From positions 3,848,632-3,912,631 of the forward strand of contig NW_024037047.1 in assembly GCF_015706575.1 (NCBI RefSeq): a stretch of DNA of 64,000 nucleotides, read 5' to 3'. Position numbers and translations under genes: made by a program. Source of the DNA: Patiria miniata (lineage: Eukaryota; Echinodermata; Asteroidea; Valvatida; Asterinidae). Positions 30,001 through 43,400 of this stretch are shown here, piece after piece. The notes under the pieces were generated by a model that ran no database searches, was not told the origin of the DNA, and was given only the letters and a program-made list of their open reading frames with translations. The number at the start of each line of letters is the position of its first letter. Position 1 is the first letter of the stretch.

Positions 30001-33000
30001 GTAAGCATAAGCAGTCCATCCACTTGTTGTTATACACGCTTTAAAGCCACGTCTACATGATACTTTAATGGAATGTGCTTGATGCATTGTATGTAAAATC
30101 ACGATTTTACATGCAACCATGCAGCTAGGAAAGTAAGCCAGCATGTGGCAAGCTTGCAGGCTTATCACGCAAGCTTGCAGGCTATCAAGCAAGCTTACCG
30201 CAAGCTTGCAGGCTATCACGCAAACTTGCAGGCTCTCACACTTGGGGCACGCAAGCTTGCAAGCAATCATGTAAGCTTGCCGGCTATCACACAAGCTTGC
30301 AACAAACTTGTATTTTGCTTGCAGAATTATAGTTGTGAACTTATTTTAGCTTGTCGCGAGCTGGATAAGATTGCAGCAAGCTTGCAGCCTGCAGCAAGCC
30401 TGCAGCAAGCCTGCAGCAAGCTCCCTGCAACCTTGCAGCAAGCTTGCAGCATTTTCTGTAAGGGCTCTGATTGTCTTCAGGAGAGTGCCTATACATGTAG
30501 GCACTACTCTAAGAAAGTAAACATGCAAGGAGCAAAAGCGAAACCAATGAAGTGAAGTTGCATCCTGTGTGGAAGCCAAGTAGCTGGGAGCCTAGCGCAA
30601 GTGTGCCCAGGCACAGGTAGTCGTGTACATACTGTACATATAGGCGTGTACATATACAAGGTGAAATGTGATTTCAAGAATTGTCATCACAGTTGTCTTC
30701 AACCACCAACAGGGATCAAAACCTCAGTTTAAAAATTAAAAATATTCCATAAAGTCCTTTTGAAGGGCCGTCTTTCCCCCAAAAAGTGGATTAACTAAAT
30801 AATATTGTTTGCCTAACTAAGGTTGTTAATAAAGATACTGTGTACATGTACCATGTTGTTGACTGTTGTGGAGACAAGTAAATCTTCTGATGGGGTTTTT
30901 AGATTATGGGTTGACAATGTCACCTCAATATTTCATTCTTTTGCTATTTCCTGTTTTTATAACTCCCTCATAGAGCTATCACAATGGCAAACCAGACAAC
31001 AGCACATCTCCAATTTAGAAAGCGCGTCTGTGTCTCAGCGGCCTTTGGCGTCTCGCTGACCTACATTGCCTGGGTGTACGCCCCCTTTGCGGTCCCATCT
31101 GACCCTAACTTGACAGATCGACTCGTCTTCACACTGCGATGGCTGGCACTGTCCATCCTTCCAATTTTTGTTGGAATCCAAGTGAGTTGATAACTTACAT
31201 GTAGCTCCTCAAATGCATTCAACCTAAACTTTACACCCAGATTCCATAAATGAGATGTCTACTTCAATACCGGTTAACAGCAACCCAAGTGTTGCATAAC
31301 AGTTCCCATTTTCCAACAGCTGAAATAAATCAGAATAAATCACTTTTGGGAGGATTTTGAAAGATTTAGGATGGTTATTCCAAATGTGAAATGTGTGTTA
31401 AATCCACTACCAAAATCTTTTTGAGTACCTAGTGCACCCGTACTGCAGAAGTGTACCCGTTGATACCGAGTATACCCAAGTTCATCAATTGGACTCACCA
31501 AAATCCAATACCGCACATGCCTACATGTAGTATCAATCCCATATGACTATATTTTACCTTCGTCAATCCTCCCAAATCCTCTTACTTATTCTCTGGATTT
31601 TGTTTAGGAATCGTGTAGGGTTATGCTAGGTTTCAGTAGGATTTCCGAAAACTTAAGATGATCGGTTTTGTTATTTCTTCTTTCAACAGCTTGTTGGTAC
31701 AATTCGATTCGCAAATATGGACACGGCAGGGGTTGTTACAACCACAGCATACGCCGAGGGGCTTGTCCGTCTGAGGCAACGCGCTCTCCAGAACACGCTG
31801 GAACAAACAGCGATGCACGTACCCTTAATGCTCATCCTTGGTACCTATCTGGATTCTAACCACCTCAAGCTGGTACCTATCATCATCTGCTTGTTTGTTC
31901 TTGGCCGGATCATGTACTTCATCGGGTACCTGTTTACTGGGAACCACATCAATCGCGGATTTGGTTTTGTTCTGAATATGTTTCCAAATATAATGGTACT
32001 CGTGTACTGTTTGTATTGCTTGGCTGTAGGTGGGGCTAATTATGGGTTATCTAGTACTGTGGCCTGAAACGTTGTTCTAGATTATGTGTCTCTAGCAATG
32101 ATGATGATATGTCAATTATAAAGAAATTCAGGTGTTTGACATGTTTGATGTTCTTTAGTGCAAAACGCTATGTAGCATGCATCCCATCACATTTTACAAC
32201 TAAATGTACAAAATAATGTATAATTTTGTTACAAGTTACATGTACTGTTTGCTTGAAGAAAAGTAGCTGTAAATTTCCAAATGTATACTTGTACATGTAT
32301 GTACAATTTTGCAGCTTAAAGTTAGAATTGTGTGGTACGTAATGGACATCATATGATTGCAATCATAAAGAAAATATCAATTGGTAAATCTCAAATAAAG
32401 TAGACTGCCTATTATTTTTGTTTTCCTTCATTAATTGAATCCGCTTGTTTTACAATGTACAAAATTTGTAAACAGGTAATAGCCTAGATATATGCCACAT
32501 GTACTTGTATAAAATAAAAAAAAAAATAAAAGAAAATACAAGATTAGTGCCAAAACTGTTTGTTTTTGTAACCTTACTCCACATTTAACACAAAAAACCC
32601 TATTGTTAACATACATGTAGTTAATTAAATCACTGGATCAGGCTTCAAATAAAGTTTGTTTTGTGACTGAAGTTTTCTGCATGGTGCATCTTTTAATGAA
32701 GTTTCTTTAGGGAGTGTGAGGTGTGGTGAGGATCAAGGTTCAAGTAGTGACTGGCGCGGTATTGTGCTATTTCTACAAGTGATGTTTGCCTGAACTTTTC
32801 AGCGTGCTTTGATAATATTGTCACCTTAACCACACAATGAATAAGCATACTGGGTATCAACAACATATTGTTTTACTGGTCTGCTGTGCCTCACATTGTT
32901 CAGTGTTTCAGAGTCATCACAGTAAAGAGTAGATCTAGAAAAATCCTGACAACTGCATACATTCAGAATAATTAAGGTAAGTAAGATTTGAGGCTTTGCA

Positions 33001-34428
33001 TTGTGGAGATAATCTTTTTCTTTCTAGAAGATGTCTTGTCAGAAAATTCCAGGCAAATTGTGGTTGACTTTCTATTGATGATGAAGCATGCCATTAATTG
33101 ATACTATTTTTAGAGCTTAATTTGGCAGGAATCTTGTGTGCACTGTTGACTTTGTATTAATTGATTATGAAGTCTGGTGACAAATTGCACATGGATCATT
33201 TTGTAAACAACAAATTTCTACCAACAAAAATTGAAATCAAACAATGTTGAATCAGCAAGTGATCCTTAATTGGGAAACAAATTGTCCCAAAACAAAAAGT
33301 TACTCTATGATTGCCGTTTGTTTTTGGTAATATCACAACAGGCAGGCATCAACAACTTTCCATTGTCACTATGCATCCAAAAATAATGAAATCCAAACCC
33401 ATCCTAATCTAAGGCTATAACCATATGTTTTTCAATTTGTAAGTCAATTGAAACAAACTAATTCAAACATGCCAAAGCTATTACGCAGGGTAATTTCTGT
33501 TTTTGAACTTACATGTGTAAAGCAGAAAAATCAGTACAGGTTGGGGTTGTATTCTGTCACATCACTTAATTACTGCCCCAAATTTTTTACTTTTCGTGTT
33601 CAAGAAAAGATTACTGATTGAGAGAACTCAGTAATCTGTACTATCATATAAGGCAATTTGCACTTTGCCAGTGTGCAAATGATAAAATGTCATATTGTCA
33701 GAAAAAACATTTAGTTAACTTACCACTGTGACACTGGTAAAATTTGATTTACAATGTACATAACATGAACAGGTACATGGTTATACAACATGTACGGTAC
33801 ATGCACATGTACACCTACATGACCTAGGTTTGTCTACATTATGTCCATATTTTTCCCAATTTCTTCAACATGTAGGTTGAATTTACAGCAAGACATGTAC
33901 TTTCATGTATTATTAGTATTAATGATTTTGAATCATAGTTTTAAACTACATGTACCAACACTGACCAATGTCTGTTCTCTTGCAAGCACATCCCTGCTGC
34001 TTCCATAGTGTCCAACCGACTAAATTCCAAACTTGCTGTGTACAGTTTTCTGACTGTTCACAATAGCTGTTTTGGAATGTGAGGTCACTTGTTCACAGTG
34101 ACTTGTGGCCCATGCATGCACTGTGTATACATGTATACACAGACCTGGTACTAGCCTACAGTTGGTTGTCTACTCCTGGTAATGTACATGTATTTAGAAG
34201 ATGGAATTTGCGTCAGGGTGATGTAAATTTAATATAAGGTTTTGCCCTTCACCAGCATATAAACACTGTATACTCACTCTGGAGGTAACACACTGAGTAT
34301 TCAGTGTTTATTTGTCGGTGCAGGGCTAAACCTAATGTTATTGAATTTACATGTAATATCCTGACCTGCCATAGAGAACAACTGGACTGAGATCATGGGA
34401 GTTTATACACTTCTTGTGTGGGTGATGT

Positions 34429-34459
<31 letters not shown>

Positions 34460-37400
34460 GGGGGGGGGCAGGCTATGAAATGTACACAATTTTTTGTTCA
34501 TAAGCAGATCTAGGTATTAAAGGTTAATAAGAGGCAGTTAAAATTACAACTACATGTACATGTGTAGATATGATTTTGTTTGAATTTGAAACTTTGTGAG
34601 CCAGCACATCAAAGTACATGAAGTTTTTACTTAGGAAAATATAGTTGCTTAATTTGTACACTAGCTGTGCATTGTAGGCACTTGCAGTAAGCATAATTAG
34701 TCCATCCACTTGTTGTTATACACGCGCTTAAAGCCGCATCGCTTTAATGAAATGTGCTTGATGCATTGTATGTAAAATCACGATTTTACATGCGTACCTT
34801 GCAGCTACGGAAGTAAGCCAGCATGTGGCAAGCCTGCAGGCTATCACGCAAGCTTGCAGGCTATCACGCAAGCTTGCAGGCTATCACGCAAGCTTACCGC
34901 AAGCTTGCAGGCTATTACGCAACTTACCACAAGCTTGCAGGATATCATGCAAACTTGCAGGCTCTCACACTTGGGCACGCAAGCTTGCAAGCAATCATGC
35001 AAGCTTGTCGGCTATCACACAAGCTTGCAACAAACTTGTATTTTGCTTGCAGAATTTGTCGCGTACTTATTTTAGTTTGTCGCGATAAGATTGCAGCAAG
35101 CTCCCTGTAAGCTTGCAGCAAGCCCAGTGGGCAAAATATGTTGAAATAACGTTGAAACAACGTCAGATTCCGACGTTGAACTAACGTTGAATAATGATTG
35201 AATTTGAAAGTTGATCTGACGTTGAAATGCTGACGTTGAAATGCTGATGTTGAATCAACGTCAACAGTTCAACGTTGATTTAATGTTGAAATTTTACGTT
35301 GATTCAACGTTGATTAATGATTGAATTTGCAAGTTGATCTGACGTTGTTTTGCGGACGTTAAACCAACGTGGAAAGCACAACGTTGAATCAACATAGATA
35401 TTTCAACGTTGATTTAATGTCGGACATTCTACGTTGATTCAGCGTTGATTAATGATTGAATTTGCAACTTGCAGCAAGCTTGCCGCAAGCTAAATTTTCT
35501 GTAAGGGCCCTGATTGTCTTCAGGAGAGTGCCTATACATGTAGGCACTACTCTAAGAAAGTAAACACGTAAGGAGCAAAAGCGAAACCAATGAAGTGAAG
35601 TTGCATCCTGTGTGGAGAAGCCAAGTAGCTGGGAGCCTAGCGCAAGTGTGCCCAGGCATGGGTAGGCGTGTACCGGTACATACTGTACATATACATGTAT
35701 AGGCGTGTACATACAACATGTACAAGGTGAAATGTGATTTCAAGAATGGTCGTCACAGTTGTCTTCAACCACCAACAGGGATCAAAATCTCAGTTTAAAA
35801 ATTAAAAATATTCCATAAAGTCCTCTTGAAGGACCGTCTTTCCCCCAAAAAGTGGATTGTCTAAATAATATTGTTTGCCTAACTAAGGTTGTTAATAAAG
35901 ATACTGTGTACCATGTTATTGACTGTTGTGGAGACAAGTTAATCTTCTGATGGGGTTTTTAGATTATTGGTTGGGTTGACAATGTCACCTCAATATTTCA
36001 TTCTTTTGATATTTCCTGTGTTTTAACTTCCTCATAGAGCTATCACAATGGCAACCCAGACAACAGCAGATCTCCAATTTGAAGGCAGAAAGCGCATCTG
36101 TGTCTCAGCGGCCTTTGGCGTCTCGCTGACCTACATTGCCTGGGTGTACGCCCCTTTGCGGTCCCATCTGACCCTAACTTGACAGATCGACTCGTCTTCA
36201 CACTTCGATGGCTGGCACTGTCCATCCTTCCAATTCTTGTTGGAATCCGAGTGAGTTTAGGCCTATAACTTAGCTCCTCAAATGCATTCAACCTAAACTA
36301 AATTTACGCCCAGATTCCATAAATGAGATGTCTACTTCAATACCGGTTAACAGCAACCAAGTGTTGCATAACAGTTCCCATTTTCCAACAGCTGAAATAA
36401 ATCAGAATAAATCACTTTTGGGAGGATTTTGAAAGATTTAGGATGGTTATTCCAAATGTCAAATGTGTGTTAAATCCACTGCCAAAATCTTTTTGAGTAC
36501 GTACATGCAGTGCACCGTGAAAAATGACACACTTGGGCATGTTGGGGAACTCGCACAAACTAAGACTCTATGGGATTAACTAACAAAACTAAACTAAACT
36601 CAGGATCTTTGAAGTAAAAAGTCGCGAGGAAATTGAATTAATAGAGACCAGAGACGAATTCTAGATTTCAAACAAAAAAGGACCAAAAAGAATTTATTCA
36701 CAAGAACCTTAAACAAAAACCAGAAACTAAAAGCAGTGTGATTAGTGGATCTTTCAAAGAACACTCAAGCGGGAATAAAGTCAAATGACTCGAGCAGACA
36801 GAGCTCAAACAGGACAGGCTCTCCAGTTAGGAGGAACATAAAATACCGGTATAAATACATGTACTATGAAGTTGTCTCTGTTGGTCTGCTGGTTGATTCA
36901 AGTGTGGCTTGACCATGTGGCAGCTTTTATAGGGGAACATGTGGGCTAAAGTAAACAACCAGGGGGACACACTACCAAGAAAGGGGGGGGGGGAGGAATC
37001 TTAAGTGAAACTGAAATGGTCTTCTTTTCTAAGGGAGCTACTCCTATTCAATACACTATACATTTCATACATGAAAAATATACAAGATAAATTTGGCCCT
37101 GCCACACACCCATACTGCAGAAGTGTACCCGTTGATACCGAGTACCCAAGTTCATCAATTGGCTCACCAAAATCCAATACCGCACATGCCTATAGTATCA
37201 ATCCCATAAAAATTGACTGACTTTATTTTACCTTCCTCAATCCTCCAAATCCTCTGACTTATTCTCTGGATTTTGTTTAGAAATCTTGTAGGGTTATGTT
37301 AGTTTCAGTAGGATTTCCGAAAACTTAAGATGATCGGTTTTGTTATTTCTTCTTCCAACAGCTTGTTGGTACAATTCGATTCGCAAATATGGACACGGCA

Positions 37401-40400
37401 GGGGTTGTTACAACCACAGCATACGCCGAGGAGCTTGTCCGTCTGAGGCAACGCGCTCTCCAGAACACGCTGGAGCAAACAGCGATGCACGTACCCTTAA
37501 TGCTCATCCTTGGTACCTATCTGGATTCCAACCACCTCAAGCTGGTACCTATCATCATCTGCTTGTTTGTTCTTGGCCGTCATGTACTTCCTCGGGTACC
37601 TGTTTACTGGGAATCACATCAATCGCGGATTCGGTTTTGTTCTGAATATGTTTCCAAATATAATGGTACTCGTGTACTGTTTGTATTGCTTGGCTGTAGG
37701 TGGGGCTAATTATGGGTTATCTAGTACTGTGGCCTGAAACGTTGTTCTAGATTATGTGTCTCTAGCAATGATGATGATATGTCAATTATAAAGAAATTCA
37801 GGTGTTTGATGTTCTTTAGTGCAAAACGCTGTTCAGCATGCATCCCATCTAATTTTACAACTAAATGTACAAAATAATGTGTAGTTTTGTTACAAGTTAC
37901 ATGTAGATGTACATTTTGCTTGAAGAAAAGTAGCTGTAAATTTCCAAATGTATACTTGTACATGTATGTACAATTCTGCAGCCTAAAGTTAGAATTTTTT
38001 TGTTACGTAATGGACATCATATGATTGCAATCATAAAGAAAATATCAATTGGTAAATCTCAAATAAAGTAGACTGCATTTTTTTTACAAATAATGTACAT
38101 GTTCTGGTAGTATTTGATTATTCTAACTAAGACTCGAATGAATAGTCAAATACCCAAAATGCGCTGACCAAGATTAACCCTAACCATCCCTAATCCTAGC
38201 TCCAAAATCCTTTTTGCAAATTGGAGGAATTTGCAGGATTAAGGTTACATGGCAAAAGTGCGTTGCTGATTTCGGAGGACGCACTGTGTCAAGGTCTTGG
38301 GCCGGACCTTGTGTTAATGCTCAGCCGTGCATAAATTTAGTCCTTGATTACACTTGAAATCCTCCGCACTGCTGCAGGACGGCACTGCCTTTGCCTCATC
38401 CTATTGACAGTCATAGCCGGAAGATTTTGCAGGATTCAGGCAGTTGTCACCACTCCACGAACCATTTTCAAAAAATAATGGAGGAATTTGCAGGATTGAG
38501 GCTACATATATTTTTCCATGTGGCCAATTGAAGGATTTTGTAGGATTGAGGCTACATCGTAGCAAAAAGGCCTAGGGACTCCAGCCTAAACTGTCTGCTG
38601 GTCTGGATTTGCACGTGCCTGGGTTAAAAATTGACAAAGAGCTTTTCAAAATAATGAAGAAAAAGGTACTGGTAGCAGACTGGAATGGCTGATATTTGAC
38701 CGATTCTAAAGAAGACATTTGAGGTAATAATTGTCAAAGAAGCTCTCAAATCATGCCCGCAAGTGGCTTTTGACAAAAGTGTGGCACGTGACAAACAATA
38801 GAACTACATGTATACACAATATGTATGATTAAAAGAACATAGTAGACATTTTTCATCATCTCATCTAGACCGCTCACACGTTTTGAATAATTGAGTTGAC
38901 AGCATGCTATTCGGCCATTCGTTTGATATTTGGCGATCGAATATTTGGTACGTTGATCACCACAGCCCTAAACTTAGGTTGTGTGATGTACTGGACTGTG
39001 GTGGGTGAAATTAAAAAATGAATTTGCACGTTACCTTCATCTTTTGGTTTAGAAATTATAGAGGTGGAGAGGGACGGCATAAGACTTCATAGTCAACCAA
39101 AAACAAAATTTTTGAAGCTTACATGTAAGAACTGTAACAGAGGGGAACTCCAATTTCCGTCACAAAATAGAGGAAATTGCTACTTGTGTTTCTCGAAACT
39201 TCAATCCTTGATAAAAATAAATCCAAGTGCAGTAGAAGAAAAGCAAAAACTGTTTCCGAAAGCTTAGTTTGTCTATTTTCCAAGAAAAAAAGTATTACAA
39301 AATGCACTTTGAAAATTCATGAGTTTGTAACTTTTATCCGAAATTAACCTACTTGTGCAGAATGATACATAGTATGTATCCTACTATCACATTTCAAAAC
39401 AGAATATATAAGTTTGCTGGATGATAATTAGACATGTACATTAATTTCCAATTAACACGCTATATAGCCTAAAGTTTGTTCGCCGATAGAGATTGCTTAT
39501 ACATGTATGTGCCTACACTTGTTGCAAAAGAGCTTATTAAAATATAAAGGAAGAAAGGTAGAAGAATGGCTGATATTTGACCATATTTCTCATGGAGGTT
39601 CTCAATATTTTTGGTTTCATAAACTTAATCCATTTGCTTGACGATATTATTTGTAAATAAGGGTATAAAGCCTATGCTACCACGTACATGTACTGGTACA
39701 TGTACAATATTACAACAAAGTAAACAAAAATAAAAGATAATGGAAAGATTCCCATATCTGGTCATCACTTGCTGCCCTGTGCACAAACCATATGAGACGG
39801 GTCTGAAAATTTCTAAGCGTTTTCTCAGTAAATACTTCAATATTTTCCCTGCTAAATTTGACTTTTTAGGACATATTATTATCACTTTCTGATGGCTGAC
39901 AAGTCCCTGAAGTGAAAAACTTGTGATGGCCAGATACATGTGCGGGAATCTTTCCAAGATAATTAGTGACAAAACTTTTGTTGTTCAATTTTTTTCCATC
40001 CAACAGACAGTGTATTCTAAAAATTGTTCAACCATTGATAAAGTAGTGATCAGGCTTCAAACAAACTAAGCGTGTTTGTAACAGAACTTGTCTGCAAGAC
40101 ACCACTGTTATATTTACAGAAGTATTTACAGAGAGCATGACGTGTGTTGGGGATCAAGGTTCAACCAATGACTTGCATTTTGCTTTGCCTGAACTTTCCA
40201 GGATATAATAATCCCATCATTCATATCAACAACACTGGTCTGGTGTACGTGCCTCACACTGCAAGCTTTTCAGAGTCATAAAAGTACATGTATGCTTGAG
40301 GAGTAGATCTACATAATTTAGGCTTATAGATCTAATTCCTGTCAACTTTGTGTACTACTGGCACTGTATACAGGTAGGTAGGCAATCCTGTATGCATTCA

Positions 40401-43400
40401 CTAATATTAATAATGTACATGTACAATGTATGTATACATGTACAGTGTATGTACACTTTTTGCCATGGATATAAAGAGCTGGATATGTACATTATGCAAC
40501 AAGTTTGGAGTCTGCAGACCAAATATAACTGGAGATAATTTGACATATACATGTACGCATCAATGCTTTGCCCCAGTTTACAATGTATTTGTGTGCGTTA
40601 TTTCATTGGTATAACAATAGTGAATGCACATGCAGTATCAACAAAATGCAAGACATGTGTGTGTACCTGTAAGTCATAACATGGATTGGAGGGACAACCA
40701 CACATAGTTTCTCTTTGAATGGCCAAAAAAGAACATGTACAACTTACAAACATGTAATTCCTGCATATAAGTTTGTAAATGTACCATTGGCATGATGTTT
40801 GCTAATTGCTTATAATGTTTGTATTTAGTCCCCCGAAAAATCAGAAATTGGTCCACAACAAGTGTACATTTACAGTCAGTTGTAACCCCTATCACTGTGG
40901 CTCAAATTTATAAGTGGTACATATATGTTATGGTGTATACAGGGGGTGTAGCTGGGGGGGGGGGGGCCTCTTCAAAAACAAAAACAAATTGTCGCCCCCA
41001 GTCCCCCCACTGGAAATGGTATTAATCCTATAATTGACCATTAATTAATGGTTTTAACAGAAACTGAACCCACCCCCACCCAATCCACCCACTGTAACAT
41101 CCAGCCCTAGGTGAGAACCCTGGCTACACTATCGGGTGTGTACAGTGTACTCTCTTTCTAGAAAGTAAAAAAAAAATCCCTTCATTCAAGTGAAAATTCA
41201 AGTCCCACTGAAACTGGGGACAGGATGATTGACAGTGAAATTCACTTGAAGTTCACTCACTTGACGTTCAACTGAAGTGCTCCTTACAGTCATGACAGTG
41301 TACTTCAATTTACAATTTGAGGAGTTTTCAATGTGAAACATTTGGTCCCTTCTGCAAAATCTCCTGCTGGTTTTCTGAGGTTACGGGTTGATAACTTCAC
41401 CTTTTAGGCCATGTCATTGTTTTGATATTTCTAGTTTTCATAACTTGCGAAGAGACACATCACCAAACTCATCATGACAACCAAGACCAAGGCAGATCTC
41501 CAATTTGAGGTCAAAAAGCGTATCAGTATTGCAGTGACCTTGGGCCTCTCGCTGACCTACATTGCCTGGGTGTACGCCCCCTTTGCGGTCCCATCTGACC
41601 CTAACTTGACCGATCGACTGGTCTTCACGCTGCGATGGCTGGCACTGTCCATCGTACCAATTTTTATCGGAATCCGGGTGAGCTAAGTAACTTACATGTA
41701 AGCTTCAATTGAAGCTATATACTCACTTGTCTGACATACGAATAAATCAAACTTTTGGATTTCAACAGCTTAGCATAGGACAGGAATTTCAAACCTCACA
41801 AATGTTTCTAATGGCAGTGGGACGTCCTTTTAAAAAAAAAATTGTGGGGGGAGGGGGCAGGGGTATTTGGATGAGATTATAGGCTGCCCAGAAAGGCCGG
41901 TACCTGGTACTGGCAAATACTGCAGTATTTTTTACAACAGAATACAGCCGTAGATCCAGGGGAGGCCTTGCTCTGACACAACAAAAGAATAACAATTACT
42001 GCTCTGACACACAAAAAACTCAATCAAAACAAAATCTGACAGGCCTGACCTCCCCCCCCCCCTAAATATTCCTGGATCAGCCCCTGGTATACATATATTG
42101 TGGCTCCCACACCTTCACAAGTCTAGCATCCCATACATGTAAACATTAAGAGTGACTGGCTTTACCTTCCTGCAAAATCCTCTAAAATCTCCTCATTTTT
42201 TTTTTATCTTGGAGGGTTAGTAGTAGGTTACATGATTTCAAAAAATCAAGAAGAAATGAGTTTTTTTTTTTTTTCTCGTAGCTTGTGGGTTCTATTCGAT
42301 ATGAAAATATGGACACAGCTGGGGTTGATACAACCGCGCCATACTCCGAAGGACTAGTCCGTCTGAGTCAACGCGCTCTCCAGAACACGCTGGAACAAAC
42401 AGCGATGCACGTACCCTTAATGCTCATCCTTGGTACCTACCTGGATTCCAACCACCTCAAGCTGGTACCCATCCTCATCTGCTTGTTTGTCCTTGCCCGG
42501 ATCATGTACTACATTGGGTACCTGTTTACTGGGGACCACCTCGGCCGCGCATTTGGTTTTGCTTTGACCTTCTTTCCAAATGTAATCACACTCGTGTTCT
42601 GTTTGTATTGCTTGGCTACAGGTGGGGCTAACTATGGGTTGTCCAGCTCTGTGGCCTAAAATTGGCGTACATGTAAGTCATGGGTATGCAGCATTGATGC
42701 TGATTGGTCAATTCCATATAATTTAGTGGTAGGATGTTCTTTAGTGCACAGTGCTCTGCAGCATGTATCCCACTATTAGTTACAAAGCTCTGCATACATA
42801 CATAAGAGTTTGCTTGAAGATACATGTAATTAGCTGTACATTTTCAAATATAGCTTTGCAAAGTTAATGTGTTGCTGTGTATGGAAATTAGCTGTGCATT
42901 TTCAAATATCTAAAGTCTGTACTTCTGCAGCCTAATGATAACATGTTGCAGTATATGGAAATCACATGACTTCAGCCATAAAGCCAATACTCATTTGTTA
43001 AGTTAAAGTAAATTAAATGTGATATACGCTTCCATTGTGGGTGAAATTAAACTCACAAATGTTTTGACAACAAAATTAACGTGCACTATTTGACTTGTCA
43101 TATAGAGCATCTCACAACATTACACAGTTGCACTCAGCAAATCAATTTTGGTAAAGACGAGAAGTGAAATTGTTAGAAAATGTTGGATGTTGGACCAACG
43201 TTTCAATCTCTTTAACCCTAACCTCACAGAAAGCTACAAAATACTACTGTCTAGTAACCTGTAGTACCGTTATGCATTTCACAAGTGTGCACAATACCTG
43301 TAGCATTCTATGGACTTGACCCTCGTACTTGTCATTTTTCTGCAGAATACCTAGGCCTACATGTACAGGTATGTACATACATACATCATGGCCTTTTTAT

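Larger units (their letters stand above)
28513..33148 (+). repeat. Tandem segmental duplication, unit 2 (contains MAPEG copy 3)
   Basis: Nearly identical to unit 1. Differences I saw are confined to homopolymer lengths and a few substitutions (for example in the A-tract near 32520 and one A lost near 32592). Confidence 0.9.
33149..38076 (+). repeat. Tandem segmental duplication, unit 3 (contains broken MAPEG copy 4)
   Basis: This unit follows unit 2 directly and is clearly homologous, but is more diverged, with many small indels, an AACGTTGA-type array at 35122-35466 and a solo LTR at 36518-37106. Homology fades after about 38076. Weaker homology to the same unit continues at 39610-40330 and also lies downstream of copy 1 (22276-22860), so the cluster grew by repeated unit duplication. 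Confidence 0.82.
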
